Assembly (NCBI GenBank): GCA_041391485.1
Contig: JAWKNY010000019.1
Span: forward strand, 7,050 to 71,049
Source of the DNA: JACKAF01 sp041391485
Lineage (GTDB): Bacteria; Bdellovibrionota; FAC87; UBA2466; JACKAF01
Reading direction: 5' to 3'
Length of the DNA stretch: 64,000 nucleotides
The stretch's first letter is position 1; every line of letters starts with the position of its first letter. The translations under genes were made by a program, and so were the position numbers. Below, piece after piece: positions 47,510 to 56,744 of this stretch. Under the pieces are notes generated by a model. It saw only the letters and a list, made by a program, of their open reading frames with translations, ran no database searches and was not told the DNA's origin.

Positions 47510-48542
47510 GTTTGGCCGAATACAAATTGCCGCCGGGGCTGCCTCCGGACTGAGGTTTTTTGTCGGGCCGCGCTGCTGATTTGAAACGAAGATAAAAGTA
47601 CGAACCTAAGCAGTTGAAAAGGATCAAGTGCACCTGCAAAAGCGTACACAAGGTCCCTCCCTGCTCCGGATTTTGGACTCCTAACCAGGAGAACAAAGTA
47701 AAAAACGCGACTTGCCCTACCCCAATCCCTCCGGGCAAAAGCGGGATGGCCGAAACGGTCAAGCCTACCGGGACAATGAAAAAGTAATGGGCAAGGGTAA
47801 TATCAATGCCCATCGCCATTCCGTGTATGGCCCAAAGCGAAGACAAGAGCATCACGTTCATAAACGAGAGAACAACCGCTTTAAACATGGTCGGGAGTTC
47901 ATTTCGGTAAAGCAAAAGGGCATCCAGAATTTTGCCCACAAACTTTACTCCCCTAAAAAATTCCATCAGCCGCGAAACCTGCGAAATTTTCACCCGAGTG
48001 GAGAGGAAAAACAGGCCGCCAAACAGAAGGGTCGCTCCGGTGAAAGCCCAAAGCGAGTAAGCCAGCAACTTGAGCTCGGGGCGCCCGACGAGCCACTCAT
48101 TGAAGATCAACAAGGTGGCAGCGGCAGAGAAAACAATAATGGTGAGCCCGATGACGCGATCCAATAGCACGGTAAAAATGGCTTTGGTTTTTCTTTGCGG
48201 CTCCTGTCCCGCTACGTACCAGGCCTTGATGAGATCCCCCCCGACTGAACCCGGCATGAAGGTATTGAAAAAGTTGCCGATCATCGTAAGAGAGAAGAGC
48301 TCTTTGAAGGACAAGCTCAAACCCTGGGCCCGCACCAAAAGGTGCCACCGCGAAACGATGACGACCGTCATCAGGGTATAAGCCACCAAACTCAATCCCA
48401 GATTAACCGGCTTAAAGACCACTTCGCCCAGAGCCGCAAAATCGACCATGTTGGAGCGCAACACATAGACCACGAGGCCCAGTCCTACTATCAGCTTAAG
48501 CGCAAACTTAAGCCTATCCGCCACTTTCTTATCTAACTTCAT
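47502..48542 (-). CDS. Flippase-like membrane protein (YbhN/AglD, lysylphosphatidylglycerol synthase TM type)
   Basis: 346 residues with about eight membrane helices. The family signature FFNTFMPGSVGGDLIKAWYV is clear, as are LLDRVIGLTIIVF and the late LPGGIGVGQVAFF. Members are integral membrane proteins linked to lipid or glycolipid translocation. It is coupled to recO. Function in this organism is not known. Confidence 0.88.
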   Translation of the reverse strand: MKLDKKVADRLKFALKLIVGLGLVVYVLRSNMVDFAALGEVVFKPVNLGLSLVAYTLMTVVIVSRWHLLVRAQGLSLSFKELFSLTMIGNFFNTFMPGSVGGDLIKAWYVAGQEPQRKTKAIFTVLLDRVIGLTIIVFSAAATLLIFNEWLVGRPELKLLAYSLWAFTGATLLFGGLFFLSTRVKISQVSRLMEFFRGVKFVGKILDALLLYRNELPTMFKAVVLSFMNVMLLSSLWAIHGMAMGIDITLAHYFFIVPVGLTVSAIPLLPGGIGVGQVAFFTLFSWLGVQNPEQGGTLCTLLQVHLILFNCLGSYFYLRFKSAARPDKKPQSGGSPGGNLYSAKHA

Positions 48543-48708
48543 GAACGCCCCATCGCGCTAAGTGCCTCAATTGACTTCAATATGGCCCCAGTTTAGAGTC
48601 GATTTGATAGTCTCACAAACGAAAAATCGGCTTTCCGGAACCTTTCCGGACAAGAAACCAAACGTAGAGAAATCATAAGATCGGTAAGATAGGCAACAAG
48701 GAGTCGGC

Positions 48709-50016
48709 ATGAGAATTTGCGTTGTCGGAACTGGGTACGTCGGGCTAGTGGCGGGCGCGTGTTTTTCGGACGTCGGCAACCACGTTAGCTGTTTGGACAT
48801 CGATCAGAAAAAGATCGATAGGCTCAACGCCGGAGAAGTCCCCATTTTCGAACCTGGACTGGACGAGATCGTTGAGCGAAACACCAAGGCCGGTAGGTTG
48901 CACTTCACGAGCAACCCCGCTGAGGCAATTGGGAGTTCCCGCGTCATCTTTCTTGCGGTAGGAACCCCCTCCAGCCCCGACGGCGATCTGGATCTGCGAT
49001 TCGTGCTGGCGGCGGCAGAATCCGTCCGAGACCACCTGAAAGAAGAAGCTTTCGTGGTGCTCAAGAGCACGGTACCGGTGGGAACGGCCGACAAGGTCCG
49101 GGCCATCTTAAAAACCGGCAGGTTCAAAACCGAAGTCGTCTCCAACCCGGAGTTCCTAAAAGAAGGGACGGCCATCAATGACTTTTTGAGACCCGAGCGC
49201 GTCGTCATCGGCTGTGAATCAGACGCGGCCAAACGCGTCATGAATGAGTTGTACGCTCCATTCTTGAGATCCGGGAATCCGATTTTCTTCATGGGCAATC
49301 GATCGGCTGAACTCGCCAAGTACGCCGCCAACGCTTTTCTCGCAACCAAGATATCCTTCATTAACGATCTCGCGATGCTCGCCGAGAAAACGGGCGGAGA
49401 TATCCACGATATTCGTCGAGTTCTGGTGACGGACTCGCGCATCGGCCACAAGTTCCTCTATCCGGGCTGCGGTTACGGCGGTTCCTGTTTCCCCAAAGAC
49501 GTCAAAGCTATCATCAAGTTGGGTGAGCAAGTGGAACATCCCCTACAGATTTTTGCCGCCGCTCATGATGTCAACGAAAAGCAAAAACGCGTCGTTTTGG
49601 ACAAGATCAAAAAACACTACCACTCCAAACTCGAGGGGAAAGTGTTTGCGATTTGGGGCACAGCTTTCAAGCCGATGACCGACGACATGCGTGAGGCACC
49701 CGCCGTTACCCTGATTGAGGGGCTTTTGGCAGCGGGAGCCTCCGTGCGGACTTACGATCCGGTGGCTGCGGATGAAGCCAAAAAGTTGTTCGGTCAGAAG
49801 ATCACCATCTGCAAAGATGCCTACGAAGCCGTCCACAAGGCGGACGGACTTGCCATCATGACCGAGTGGAACGAGTTTCGCTCGCCGGACTTCGAAATGC
49901 TCAAAGCGGAACTGAACCAACCGGTCATCTTTGACGGTAGAAATCTCTACAACCCCGAGAGTATGCAGTACAATGGGATCACTTACTATTGTATCGGTAC
50001 ACCGGACCCGAGCTAA
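48709..50016 (+). CDS. ugd: UDP-glucose 6-dehydrogenase
   Basis: 435 residues. The NAD-binding MRICVVGTGYVGLVAGACF opens the protein, followed by NPEFLKEGTAINDFLRPERV, AKYAANAFLATKISFINDLA and the catalytic Cys in YPGCGYGGSCFPKDVKA. It oxidises UDP-glucose twice to UDP-glucuronate. AAGGAG precedes the ATG. The next gene starts 3 nt after its stop and uses its product. Confidence 0.96.
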   Translation: MRICVVGTGYVGLVAGACFSDVGNHVSCLDIDQKKIDRLNAGEVPIFEPGLDEIVERNTKAGRLHFTSNPAEAIGSSRVIFLAVGTPSSPDGDLDLRFVLAAAESVRDHLKEEAFVVLKSTVPVGTADKVRAILKTGRFKTEVVSNPEFLKEGTAINDFLRPERVVIGCESDAAKRVMNELYAPFLRSGNPIFFMGNRSAELAKYAANAFLATKISFINDLAMLAEKTGGDIHDIRRVLVTDSRIGHKFLYPGCGYGGSCFPKDVKAIIKLGEQVEHPLQIFAAAHDVNEKQKRVVLDKIKKHYHSKLEGKVFAIWGTAFKPMTDDMREAPAVTLIEGLLAAGASVRTYDPVAADEAKKLFGQKITICKDAYEAVHKADGLAIMTEWNEFRSPDFEMLKAELNQPVIFDGRNLYNPESMQYNGITYYCIGTPDPS

Positions 50017-50019
50017 TTC

Positions 50020-50973
50020 ATGAGTGAAAGAAAAGTACCCACGGGACGCTATTTGGTCACGGGAGGAGCCGGCTTTATAGGCTCCCATCTTTGCGAAACC
50101 TTGCTGCGATCGGGTAATGAAGTCGTCGCCGTAGACAACCTCATCACCGGCAATCTTCGAAACTTAAAGAGTTTTGAAAACAATCCCAAGTTCGAGCTGG
50201 TGAAGCAGGACATCACGGAGAAATTTGAAATCGGTGGCAAACTAGACGGCGTATTCCACCTCGCCAGTCCCGCAAGTCCGGTCGACTACGCGGAGTTTCC
50301 CATCGAAACCCTGCGAGTGGGGGCCTACGGCAGTGATCACGTCCTGGCGATCGCCAAGAAGCAGAACTGTAGAGTTCTAGTAGCATCGACGTCAGAAGTT
50401 TACGGGGATCCGCAGCAGCACCCGCAGAAAGAATCCTATTGGGGGAACGTAAACCCGATCGGGCCGCGAAGCTGCTACGACGAATCCAAACGCTTTCTCG
50501 AAGCCCTCACGATGGCGTACCACCGCATCTTCGGGGTAGAGACACGGATTATCCGAATTTTTAATACTTACGGACCTCGTATGCGCGAAAACGATGGACG
50601 CGTCGTCCCCAACTTCTGCATGCAAGCTCTACGTGGCGAACCCATCACCATTTATGGTGAAGGAAAACAAACCCGCAGCTTTTGCTATGTTTCGGATCTA
50701 GTCGACGGCATTCTGGCGACATTCCTAGGCGCCAGCCACTTGCCTGTGAATTTAGGCAACCCGACCGAGTTTACAATCGCCGACTTCGCGAAAAAAATAA
50801 TCGCCCTCACGGGTTCGCGTTCGCAACTCGTTAACAAGCCACTTCCAGAAGATGATCCTCAACTACGCTGCCCCGACATATCCACGGCGCGCACGCAGTT
50901 GAACTGGGAGCCCAAGGTTGCTGTTGATGAGGGCCTTGCGAAAACCATCGAATACTTCCGTCAACTCGTTTAA
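50020..50973 (+). CDS. uxs: UDP-glucuronate decarboxylase (UDP-xylose synthase)
   Basis: 317 residues, an extended SDR. TGGAGFIGSHLCETLL binds NAD, HLASPASPVDY and STSEVYGDPQQHPQ are typical of UXS, and the catalytic Tyr/Lys are in CYDESKRFLE. It converts UDP-glucuronate to UDP-xylose, so with ugd it gives a two-step UDP-xylose pathway for envelope polysaccharide or glycosylation. Confidence 0.93.
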   Translation: MSERKVPTGRYLVTGGAGFIGSHLCETLLRSGNEVVAVDNLITGNLRNLKSFENNPKFELVKQDITEKFEIGGKLDGVFHLASPASPVDYAEFPIETLRVGAYGSDHVLAIAKKQNCRVLVASTSEVYGDPQQHPQKESYWGNVNPIGPRSCYDESKRFLEALTMAYHRIFGVETRIIRIFNTYGPRMRENDGRVVPNFCMQALRGEPITIYGEGKQTRSFCYVSDLVDGILATFLGASHLPVNLGNPTEFTIADFAKKIIALTGSRSQLVNKPLPEDDPQLRCPDISTARTQLNWEPKVAVDEGLAKTIEYFRQLV

Positions 50974-51123
50974 GCCCTTCTTTTACGCCGTGCATTGAAG
51001 CGGGGAAATTTCCATTAGCTGCCCATTCTCGCCCGCGGTATAATAATCTCTGTCACACCCACGCCATTCTCACAGGAGTTTCGAGAACAACTTTTAATTT
51101 ATTCGGGGACTTGTAAGACCGTC

Positions 51124-51597
51124 ATGGACAAACGGAAGAAAAAATCCGGTAAGGATAAAAAAGAAGACGTCATCGATTTAAGCAGCTATCGAAAGAACAA
51201 GAACGAAGAACGCATGCGCGAGTATGAACGCATCCTCTTCAATCGAATCCTTGGCGTCTATAGCTTTGCTGAGAAAAGCGGATTGCACCATGTTGAAGTG
51301 GTGGACATCAGCTATTCAGGCCTCCGCTTCAAGGAAGTAAATCCGGAGAAACCCTGCCAAATCGGCGACAAGCTCTCGCTTCGCTTTTACTTCACTCCTA
51401 GCTCCTATCTTAAACTGGTCATGCAGGTGCAGCGTACCATTCCCTTTCAGGAAGATGGACGCGAAGGCATCGAGTACGGTTGTGTCCTAGACAAGAAGAC
51501 TCGGTCCTATCAGGTCATCAAAACCCTGGTCGACTTCATGCACAATTATTCAGAGCTGGCGGTTCAAGATCACAACCCGCCTATGATTTGGTTTTAG
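51124..51597 (+). CDS. PilZ-domain protein
   Basis: 157 residues. A Lys-rich N-terminus (1-35) is followed by a PilZ-like beta barrel with DISYSGLRF (the D/N-x-S-x-x-G motif) and GIEYGCVLD. The partner RxxxR motif is not clear: the Arg residues before the barrel are spaced RILFNR. Binding of c-di-GMP is therefore uncertain. TATAAT at 51039-51044 may be its -10 box. The 3' end overlaps the convergent HAD gene by 17 nt. Confidence 0.82.
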   Translation: MDKRKKKSGKDKKEDVIDLSSYRKNKNEERMREYERILFNRILGVYSFAEKSGLHHVEVVDISYSGLRFKEVNPEKPCQIGDKLSLRFYFTPSSYLKLVMQVQRTIPFQEDGREGIEYGCVLDKKTRSYQVIKTLVDFMHNYSELAVQDHNPPMIWF

Positions 51598-52365
51598 CTT
51601 TTACGAGCAGCTCTGAGACTTCCTCAAATCCAAAGCCCTCATGCCGACTGCACAGGTATTTCGGCAAATCTTTCATTCGGTCGAAATAGACTTGCACGTT
51701 ATCCGTACCCACAGAGTGTGAAAAAAAGCCAAACAATGGCTCATCATTCGGCGAATCCCCCACAAAGACCACCTCGTCGGCCGCAAGCTCTCCCACCAGC
51801 TTCTTGGAGAGCAAGAACTCGCAAGCGCCCGCTTGGTGTACTCTCCCATCAAAAGTTAATGTGTATGTTGCTGAGCTTTGCCGTGACTCCAGGAGTGCCA
51901 TCCAGGCGCTGAAGAATCTGCTCCACCACGTCGGACGGAAGGTGCAGCGGTTCCTCAGCAGATATCGATCGCATAATCAAAGAGCCTGTACGGTTGATCT
52001 TTCGCCAGGCGCAAATCCGGGTAGTCCTGTTTGAGGTCTTCGAATACAGCGTGCAAGGTACCGGGCTCGGCGGCTGCGGTGCCGGCCAAGTTCAAAAATT
52101 CGATCGACTCGCCCGTACGCAAAGCCACCCCAGCCCCATTCTCAAATATCATCGCGTCGAGTGGTAACAGACGCATCAAGCAATCGGCCCACCCGGCTGG
52201 CCTGCCGGAGACGACAACGAGCTTTAGGCCTGCGGCGCGGATCGCACACAAGCTCTGGTAGGTGGACGGCAGTAAAGTACCGTTGGTAGTGATGGTGCCA
52301 TCCAGATCCGAAAAGATGGCTCGAATACTTGCGGCGGGCAGTTCACTCAGTTTTTTTGGTTTCAC
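51581..52365 (-). CDS. HAD-superfamily (Cof/MPGP-like) phosphatase, frameshifted
   Basis: About 260 residues when joined. The N-terminus has the HAD motif I FSDLDGTITTNG and motif II LVVVSGRP, then a cap domain. After RLFDYAIDIC a frame change near 51952 leads to EEPLHLPSDVVEQILQRLDG. A second change at the A run 51851-51854 leads to FDGRVHQAGACEFL and motif IV VFVGDSPNDEPLFGFF. Such enzymes dephosphorylate small sugar phosphates. It starts 4 nt after the tetR stop, so the two are co-transcribed. Confidence 0.82.
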
Positions 52366-52369
52366 GCGT

Positions 52370-53063
52370 TTATCTCACGAGACCGTTGCCGGCTCCTCGA
52401 TCGCGCCGGCAATTTTTTTCTTCTTTGGCTGCAATTCCTACCATCATCGTATCGATGGTCTTGCGGACAAACTCTTCGCGGCTGAATGCCACCAGGTGAC
52501 CACGACCGGAACTGTCAAAGAGCTTAGCATCCCAAGCAATACGCCCCAGAGCACAAAGACCACCCGTAAGGCGTCGTCTTCATTCTGAACATCCAACTCT
52601 TCGCTACTCATCATGAAGTTTTTAATCTTATTCAAACTCAGCAGTGTCACGCTCATCAGGCGGGTCAAAGTAGAGGCCTGGATCTGGACCTCTTTCAAAC
52701 CCTTATAGGAATAGAGAAGCATGTCGAAGTATTCGCCGTAGACCGAGTAAAAATCGAAGAACTCGGCCGCGATCTCCTGAAGCACCTCACGCACCGGCTC
52801 AGCCTTCGTCTGGCGGGCCTTACGCGTACTCTGGCCCAGGAGCTTGTCGAACTGCTTGGCACCCTTGAGTGCCAAAGCGGCAAAGATATCTTCCTTGGAT
52901 TGGAAATAGCGGTAGATGAGCCCGACTGAGATTTCGGCATTCTCCGCCACGTCCTGAAGGGTGGTATTTAGAAACCCCTTGGACTCAAACAGCCGTCTTG
53001 CCGACTCGAGAATCTCATTCGATCGCTGACGTCGTTCTCTTTCTTTCTTTCTTTAACGCCCAT
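52370..53063 (-). CDS. TetR-family regulator, out of frame at a four-base repeat
   Basis: The helix-turn-helix region reads RSNEILESARRLFESKG, then LQDVAENAEISVGLIYRYFQ and SKEDIF, which is typical of TetR. The only plausible start is the ATG at 53063, but it is one base out of frame. Between them lies AAAG repeated four times (53039-53054), and a fifth copy would restore the frame. A second shift near 52528 separates the body from a normal TetR C-terminus (HLVAFSREEFVRKTID). It is divergent from the ceramide-like operon, whose control region holds a palindrome, so it probably represses that operon. Confidence 0.82.
53039..53054 (-). repeat. Tetranucleotide repeat (AAAG)4 at the start of tetR
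   Basis: Four CTTT units on the plus strand, AAAG on the coding strand, begin 9 nt into the tetR reading frame. Four copies give a broken frame; five would fuse the ATG to the conserved helix-turn-helix. This is the layout of a slipped-strand phase-variation site, though a simple one-base error would look the same. Confidence 0.6.
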
Positions 53064-53143
53064 TTTTACGGAATCCGATTGGCTGCAACATAGTCAAATC
53101 CGCCAAAGCTTTCAACCCACTCCTGTAAGGACTCTTCACAAAG

Positions 53144-53155
53144 TGAACGCGTTCA
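53144..53155. promoter_or_regulatory. Palindromic candidate operator between tetR and the spt-like gene
   Basis: TGAACGCGTTCA is a perfect 12-bp palindrome in the 206-nt divergent control region. TGAAC-type palindromes are common operators for TetR proteins that sense lipids. A TTGACT (53187-53192) and an AT-rich stretch follow and may belong to the promoter of the spt-like gene. Confidence 0.55.
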
Positions 53156-53269
53156 AAAAGAAAATGCACTTTACTAAATTGCTGAATTGACTGCCTTTTT
53201 TAAAATTTAATAAAGGGGGCGCGAAAGTTGTCCCGGGCCTACGGCCCCTCCGAGAGGAACGAAGATTCG

Positions 53270-54575
53270 ATGAGGCTCTACAAAGCGCGATATTTTTACG
53301 AAGTGCCGAGAATTTCAATACGCTCAGCAGGCTAAGGCCAGCGGGTGCTACCCCTACTTCCGTCCCATTGAAGGGCTGCAAGGCAATAAGGTGGTTTATG
53401 ACGGACGGCCGATGATCATGATCGGCTCCAATAACTACCTGGGGCTGGCACATGACCCCCGAGTCATCGAGGCCTCTCAGCAAGCCATTTCACAGTTTGG
53501 CGTCGGCTGCACGGGTTCGCGCTTTTTGAACGGGAACTCGGTCATCCACGAGAAACTCGAAGCCGAACTCGCCGAGCTACTCCAGAAAGAAGCGGTTCTC
53601 TTACATTCGACAGGCTTCTTTGCCAACCTCGGCACCCTGAATACCCTTTGCACGGAAGGCGACTGGATCCTCTGCGATCGCGAGAACCACGCGAGCATCA
53701 TCGAGGGCTGCCAAAGCTCGGGTGCGAAGACGCTTCCTTTCGCACACAACTGCATCAAGACACTGCGCCGCCGGCTCCAGCGTGTCCCTGAAGCCGATGC
53801 CAAAATGATCATCATGGACGGCGTTTACAGCATGTCCGGCGATATCGCCAAGCTCCCTGAGATTGTGGGCGTCGCCAAGGAAATGGGCGCCCAGACTTAC
53901 GTCGATGAAGCGCACGCTCTAGGCGTGCTCGGCCCGCGTGGCGAAGGTACCGTCGCTCACTTCGGTCTGCAGAAGGACGTGGACCTGATTATGGGGACTT
54001 TCTCCAAATCGCTAGGATCCATGGGAGGCTTCATTGCCGGCCCCAAAGACGTGATCGATTTTCTCCGCCATACCACACGTTGCATGATTTTTACGGCGTC
54101 ACTCGCTCCCGCGATCGTGGGGGCGGTACGCAAGTCGTTGGAGCTCATGCTCAGCGAACCGGAACGGCGCGAGCAACTCTGGAAAAATACTCGTAAAATG
54201 CACGCAGGCTTCAAGTCGTTGGGCTTTAACATCGGCACCACGCAGACCCCGGTCGTACCCATTTTGATCGGAAGCGAGACCAAAGCCTTCTTGTTCGCCC
54301 ACAAACTGCTTGAGGCGGGTATCTTTGTTACACCGGCGGTTTACCCGGCTGTGAAGTTTGGCCAGGCCATCGTGCGCACGAGCTACACGGCCACGCATAC
54401 CGAAGATGAGCTGGATTACGTGCTAGAGACCTTTGCCCGTCTAGGAAAGGAACTTGGCATTTTTGAGGATGCGGCCTATATAGGGACCACTAATAGCCGA
54501 GGTAAGCCTTATAGTGGTTACGATTTCTCTTTGTACCAACAAGAGTCAGCAAAAGCTGTTCGAGCGGGTTCCTGA
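53270..54575 (+). CDS. spt: Serine palmitoyltransferase-like alpha-oxoamine synthase, 5' end frameshifted
   Basis: About 434 residues. Conserved sequence (KCREFQYAQQAKASG, CYPYFRPIEG) runs upstream of the first in-frame start, GTG 53391, but is closed by a stop. The ATG at 53270 would join it if the T run 53293-53297 had one T less. The body has IGSNNYLGLAHDP, TGSRFLNG and the PLP lysine in MGTFSKSLGSMGGF, followed by CMIFTASLAP. GTFSKS and IFTASL are the serine palmitoyltransferase forms; BioF and KBL have FGKA or LGKA. It would condense serine with an acyl thioester to 3-ketosphinganine. It overlaps the next gene by 62 nt. Confidence 0.85.
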
Positions 54576-55632
54576 ACTCCTCCACAGCAATGACCCCCAA
54601 TACGTGCCCCCGTTTCCCGGCACTATCTCCAAACTCTTGGGCCCGAAGTCACCGTTTAAAGACCACGGAGATGTCTTAGGTTTTATCGCCTATAGAGATG
54701 GAAAGCCTGTGGGACGCATCGCCGTCATCCACAACCGAACGCACAACAAGTACCACAACGACAAGGTTGGATTCTTCGGGTTCTTCGATTCTATTAACGA
54801 TAAGGAAGTGGCCCAAGCCCTCTTTGACAAAGCCCGCAGCGAGCTGAAAACCCGCGGGCTAGAGGCCCTTCGTGGCCCTTACAACCCCAGCATCAACGAT
54901 GAAGCGGGTCTGCTCGTAGATGGATTTGACTCCACGCCGTTCGTGCTGATGCCCTACAACCCTCCCTATTATACGGATCTGTACGACGCGGTTGGAATGA
55001 AGCAGGCGCGCGACCTCTACGCATTTTATATCTCGGCCACGAACCAAGCCCCCGAGCGCGTGGAAAAAATCGTGAAGCGTGTAAAGCGATCGACTGGCGT
55101 CACCTTGCGCAATGTGAACATCAGCCGTTTGGGCGAAGAACTTAAACTCATCCGCGATCTGTACAACAATACCCTTTGTCGAAACTGGGGTTTTTATCCA
55201 GTCACGGCAGAAGACTTGGACAACGCCGCAAAAGATCTAAAGCCTATCGTCGAACCCAACCTGCTCATGATCGCTGAAAAGAATGGACAGGCCGTCGGAT
55301 TCTCTCTTGCGATTCCGAACATCAATGAGTTCCTTCATAAGACCCGGGGTTCGGGTCCTGTGATGCGCGCGTTGAAGTTTTTGTGGTTTTTGAAGACTCG
55401 TCACCCGCAAGACGCGCGTTTGGCGGCGATGGGCGTGCACCCCGATTTTAGAAACACCGGAATTGCCGCGCTCTTCTACTACGAGTCCCTCATGCGCGGA
55501 AAACAAAAGTACCGCGGAGGCGAACTCTCCTGGGTGGAGGAAACCAATACGGAACTCATCAAGAGCCTCAAGGTCATGGGCGCCGAGCACTACAAGACCT
55601 ACCGTATCTTCGAGGCCCCCACACTCCATTAG
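54514..55632 (+). CDS. GNAT-fold acyltransferase, candidate bacterial ceramide synthase
   Basis: 372 residues from a GTG at 54514. The N-terminus has DPQYVPPFPG, then GRIAVIHNRTHNKYHNDKVG and the striking LRGPYNPSINDEAGLLVDGF and PYNPPYYTDLY blocks. A GNAT acyl-CoA site follows late (AMGVHPDFRNTGIAALF). In Caulobacter, a predicted acyl-CoA N-acyltransferase supplies the N-acyl group of ceramide (bCerS). The gene order spt, GNAT, epimerase matches that pathway. The substrate assignment is inference from this order. Confidence 0.72.
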   Translation: MVTISLCTNKSQQKLFERVPELLHSNDPQYVPPFPGTISKLLGPKSPFKDHGDVLGFIAYRDGKPVGRIAVIHNRTHNKYHNDKVGFFGFFDSINDKEVAQALFDKARSELKTRGLEALRGPYNPSINDEAGLLVDGFDSTPFVLMPYNPPYYTDLYDAVGMKQARDLYAFYISATNQAPERVEKIVKRVKRSTGVTLRNVNISRLGEELKLIRDLYNNTLCRNWGFYPVTAEDLDNAAKDLKPIVEPNLLMIAEKNGQAVGFSLAIPNINEFLHKTRGSGPVMRALKFLWFLKTRHPQDARLAAMGVHPDFRNTGIAALFYYESLMRGKQKYRGGELSWVEETNTELIKSLKVMGAEHYKTYRIFEAPTLH

Positions 55633-55633
55633 C

Positions 55634-56638
55634 ATGAAGATCTTGCTCACAGGTGCGACCGGTTTTGTCGGCAGAAACTACCTGCTGCGCTTGTTGAAAG
55701 ACGATACCTACGACGAAATTTTGGTTCCGGTGCGGTCTCCTGAAAAGCTCGAACAACAGTTGCGCGAAGAGGGCATCGAGCAAATTCCCGCGCGTCTAAA
55801 GATCCAAAAAGCCAGTGCGCCCGACTGGGGAAACTACACGTGGGAAGTCGAGCACGTGGTTCACAGTGCCGGCGTGGTCATGGCACCGAGTCCCGAGGAG
55901 TACGACAGCGTCAACGTGGAAGGGACGCTCAACTTGCTCGCTAAACTCGTCCGCCCCGAAAAGATTTTGATCCTTTCCTCGCATGCGGCCGCGGGCCCGT
56001 GTGCCCCGCCCATCGAAGTACGAGAAGAGCAACACGCCGATGCGCCCGTCACCTGGTATGGGCGGTCCAAGCTAAAAATGGAAAAGGAGGCCCGACAGAA
56101 GTACCCCCACTTGCCCTGTCTGTACCTGCGGCCTCCGATGATTTTAGGTCCCCGGGATTCGGCCTCGCTGCCGCTTTTTGTGCTCGGCAAACAGTGGCTT
56201 CAGGTAAAGCCTGGCCTCAGGGAAAAGCTGTACAGCTACATCGCGGTGGAGGACCTGCTCTCCGCCATCCAGGCGGCTCTGGTGGCGCCGGGGAGCTGGT
56301 CGGACTCCCCACACCAGCACTACTTCGTTTGCGCGCCTATACCGGTCAGCGACCGCTCGTTGATATGCGGAGCCGCGGCCACCTTTGAAAAGCCGGGCCG
56401 TATCGTCCCGATCCCGCTCTTTGTCGTACGCGCCCTGTCAACGGTGGTGGGGCTCGTCCCGTCCTGGAGTCGCAAGATTCCCAATCTTTCGCCCGATCGA
56501 GCGCGAGAAATCTGGCCGGACCGTTGGGTCATCTCCCCCGCCGCCTTCGAGAAACGCTTCGGCTGGACCGCCGCGCAGGATCTACCCACGACCCTCGCAG
56601 CCGCGAGCCACTGGTACCAGCAGGCCGGTCTCCTCTAG
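55634..56638 (+). CDS. NAD(P)-dependent epimerase/reductase, candidate ceramide reductase CerR
   Basis: 334 residues from the ATG at 55634, one base after the GNAT stop; a longer frame from 55463 lies inside that gene. Extended SDR fold with LLTGATGFVGRNYLLRLL, VVHSAGVV and the catalytic pair in WYGRSKLKMEKEA, then CLYLRPPMILGPRD. In sphingolipid-making bacteria an epimerase-type enzyme beside Spt reduces the 3-keto group. The position fits that step; the sequence alone would only say extended SDR. Confidence 0.75.
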   Translation: MKILLTGATGFVGRNYLLRLLKDDTYDEILVPVRSPEKLEQQLREEGIEQIPARLKIQKASAPDWGNYTWEVEHVVHSAGVVMAPSPEEYDSVNVEGTLNLLAKLVRPEKILILSSHAAAGPCAPPIEVREEQHADAPVTWYGRSKLKMEKEARQKYPHLPCLYLRPPMILGPRDSASLPLFVLGKQWLQVKPGLREKLYSYIAVEDLLSAIQAALVAPGSWSDSPHQHYFVCAPIPVSDRSLICGAAATFEKPGRIVPIPLFVVRALSTVVGLVPSWSRKIPNLSPDRAREIWPDRWVISPAAFEKRFGWTAAQDLPTTLAAASHWYQQAGLL

Positions 56639-56667
56639 TTCCCCCAAAAGATGACAAAAATTGTCTC

Positions 56668-56696
56668 TTGATATCAAATACTTAAATTCATATAAT
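56668..56696 (+). promoter_or_regulatory. Strong sigma-70-type promoter for the YcaO-like gene
   Basis: TTGATA (56668-56673), a 17-nt spacer and a perfect TATAAT (56691-56696). Transcription would start near 56703, 42 nt before the start codon, so this gene is independent of the ceramide-like operon. Confidence 0.8.
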
Positions 56697-56744
56697 GCGG
56701 CGTTCCATAACACTTATCCCAAAACTTGTAGCTAGGAGTGATTC

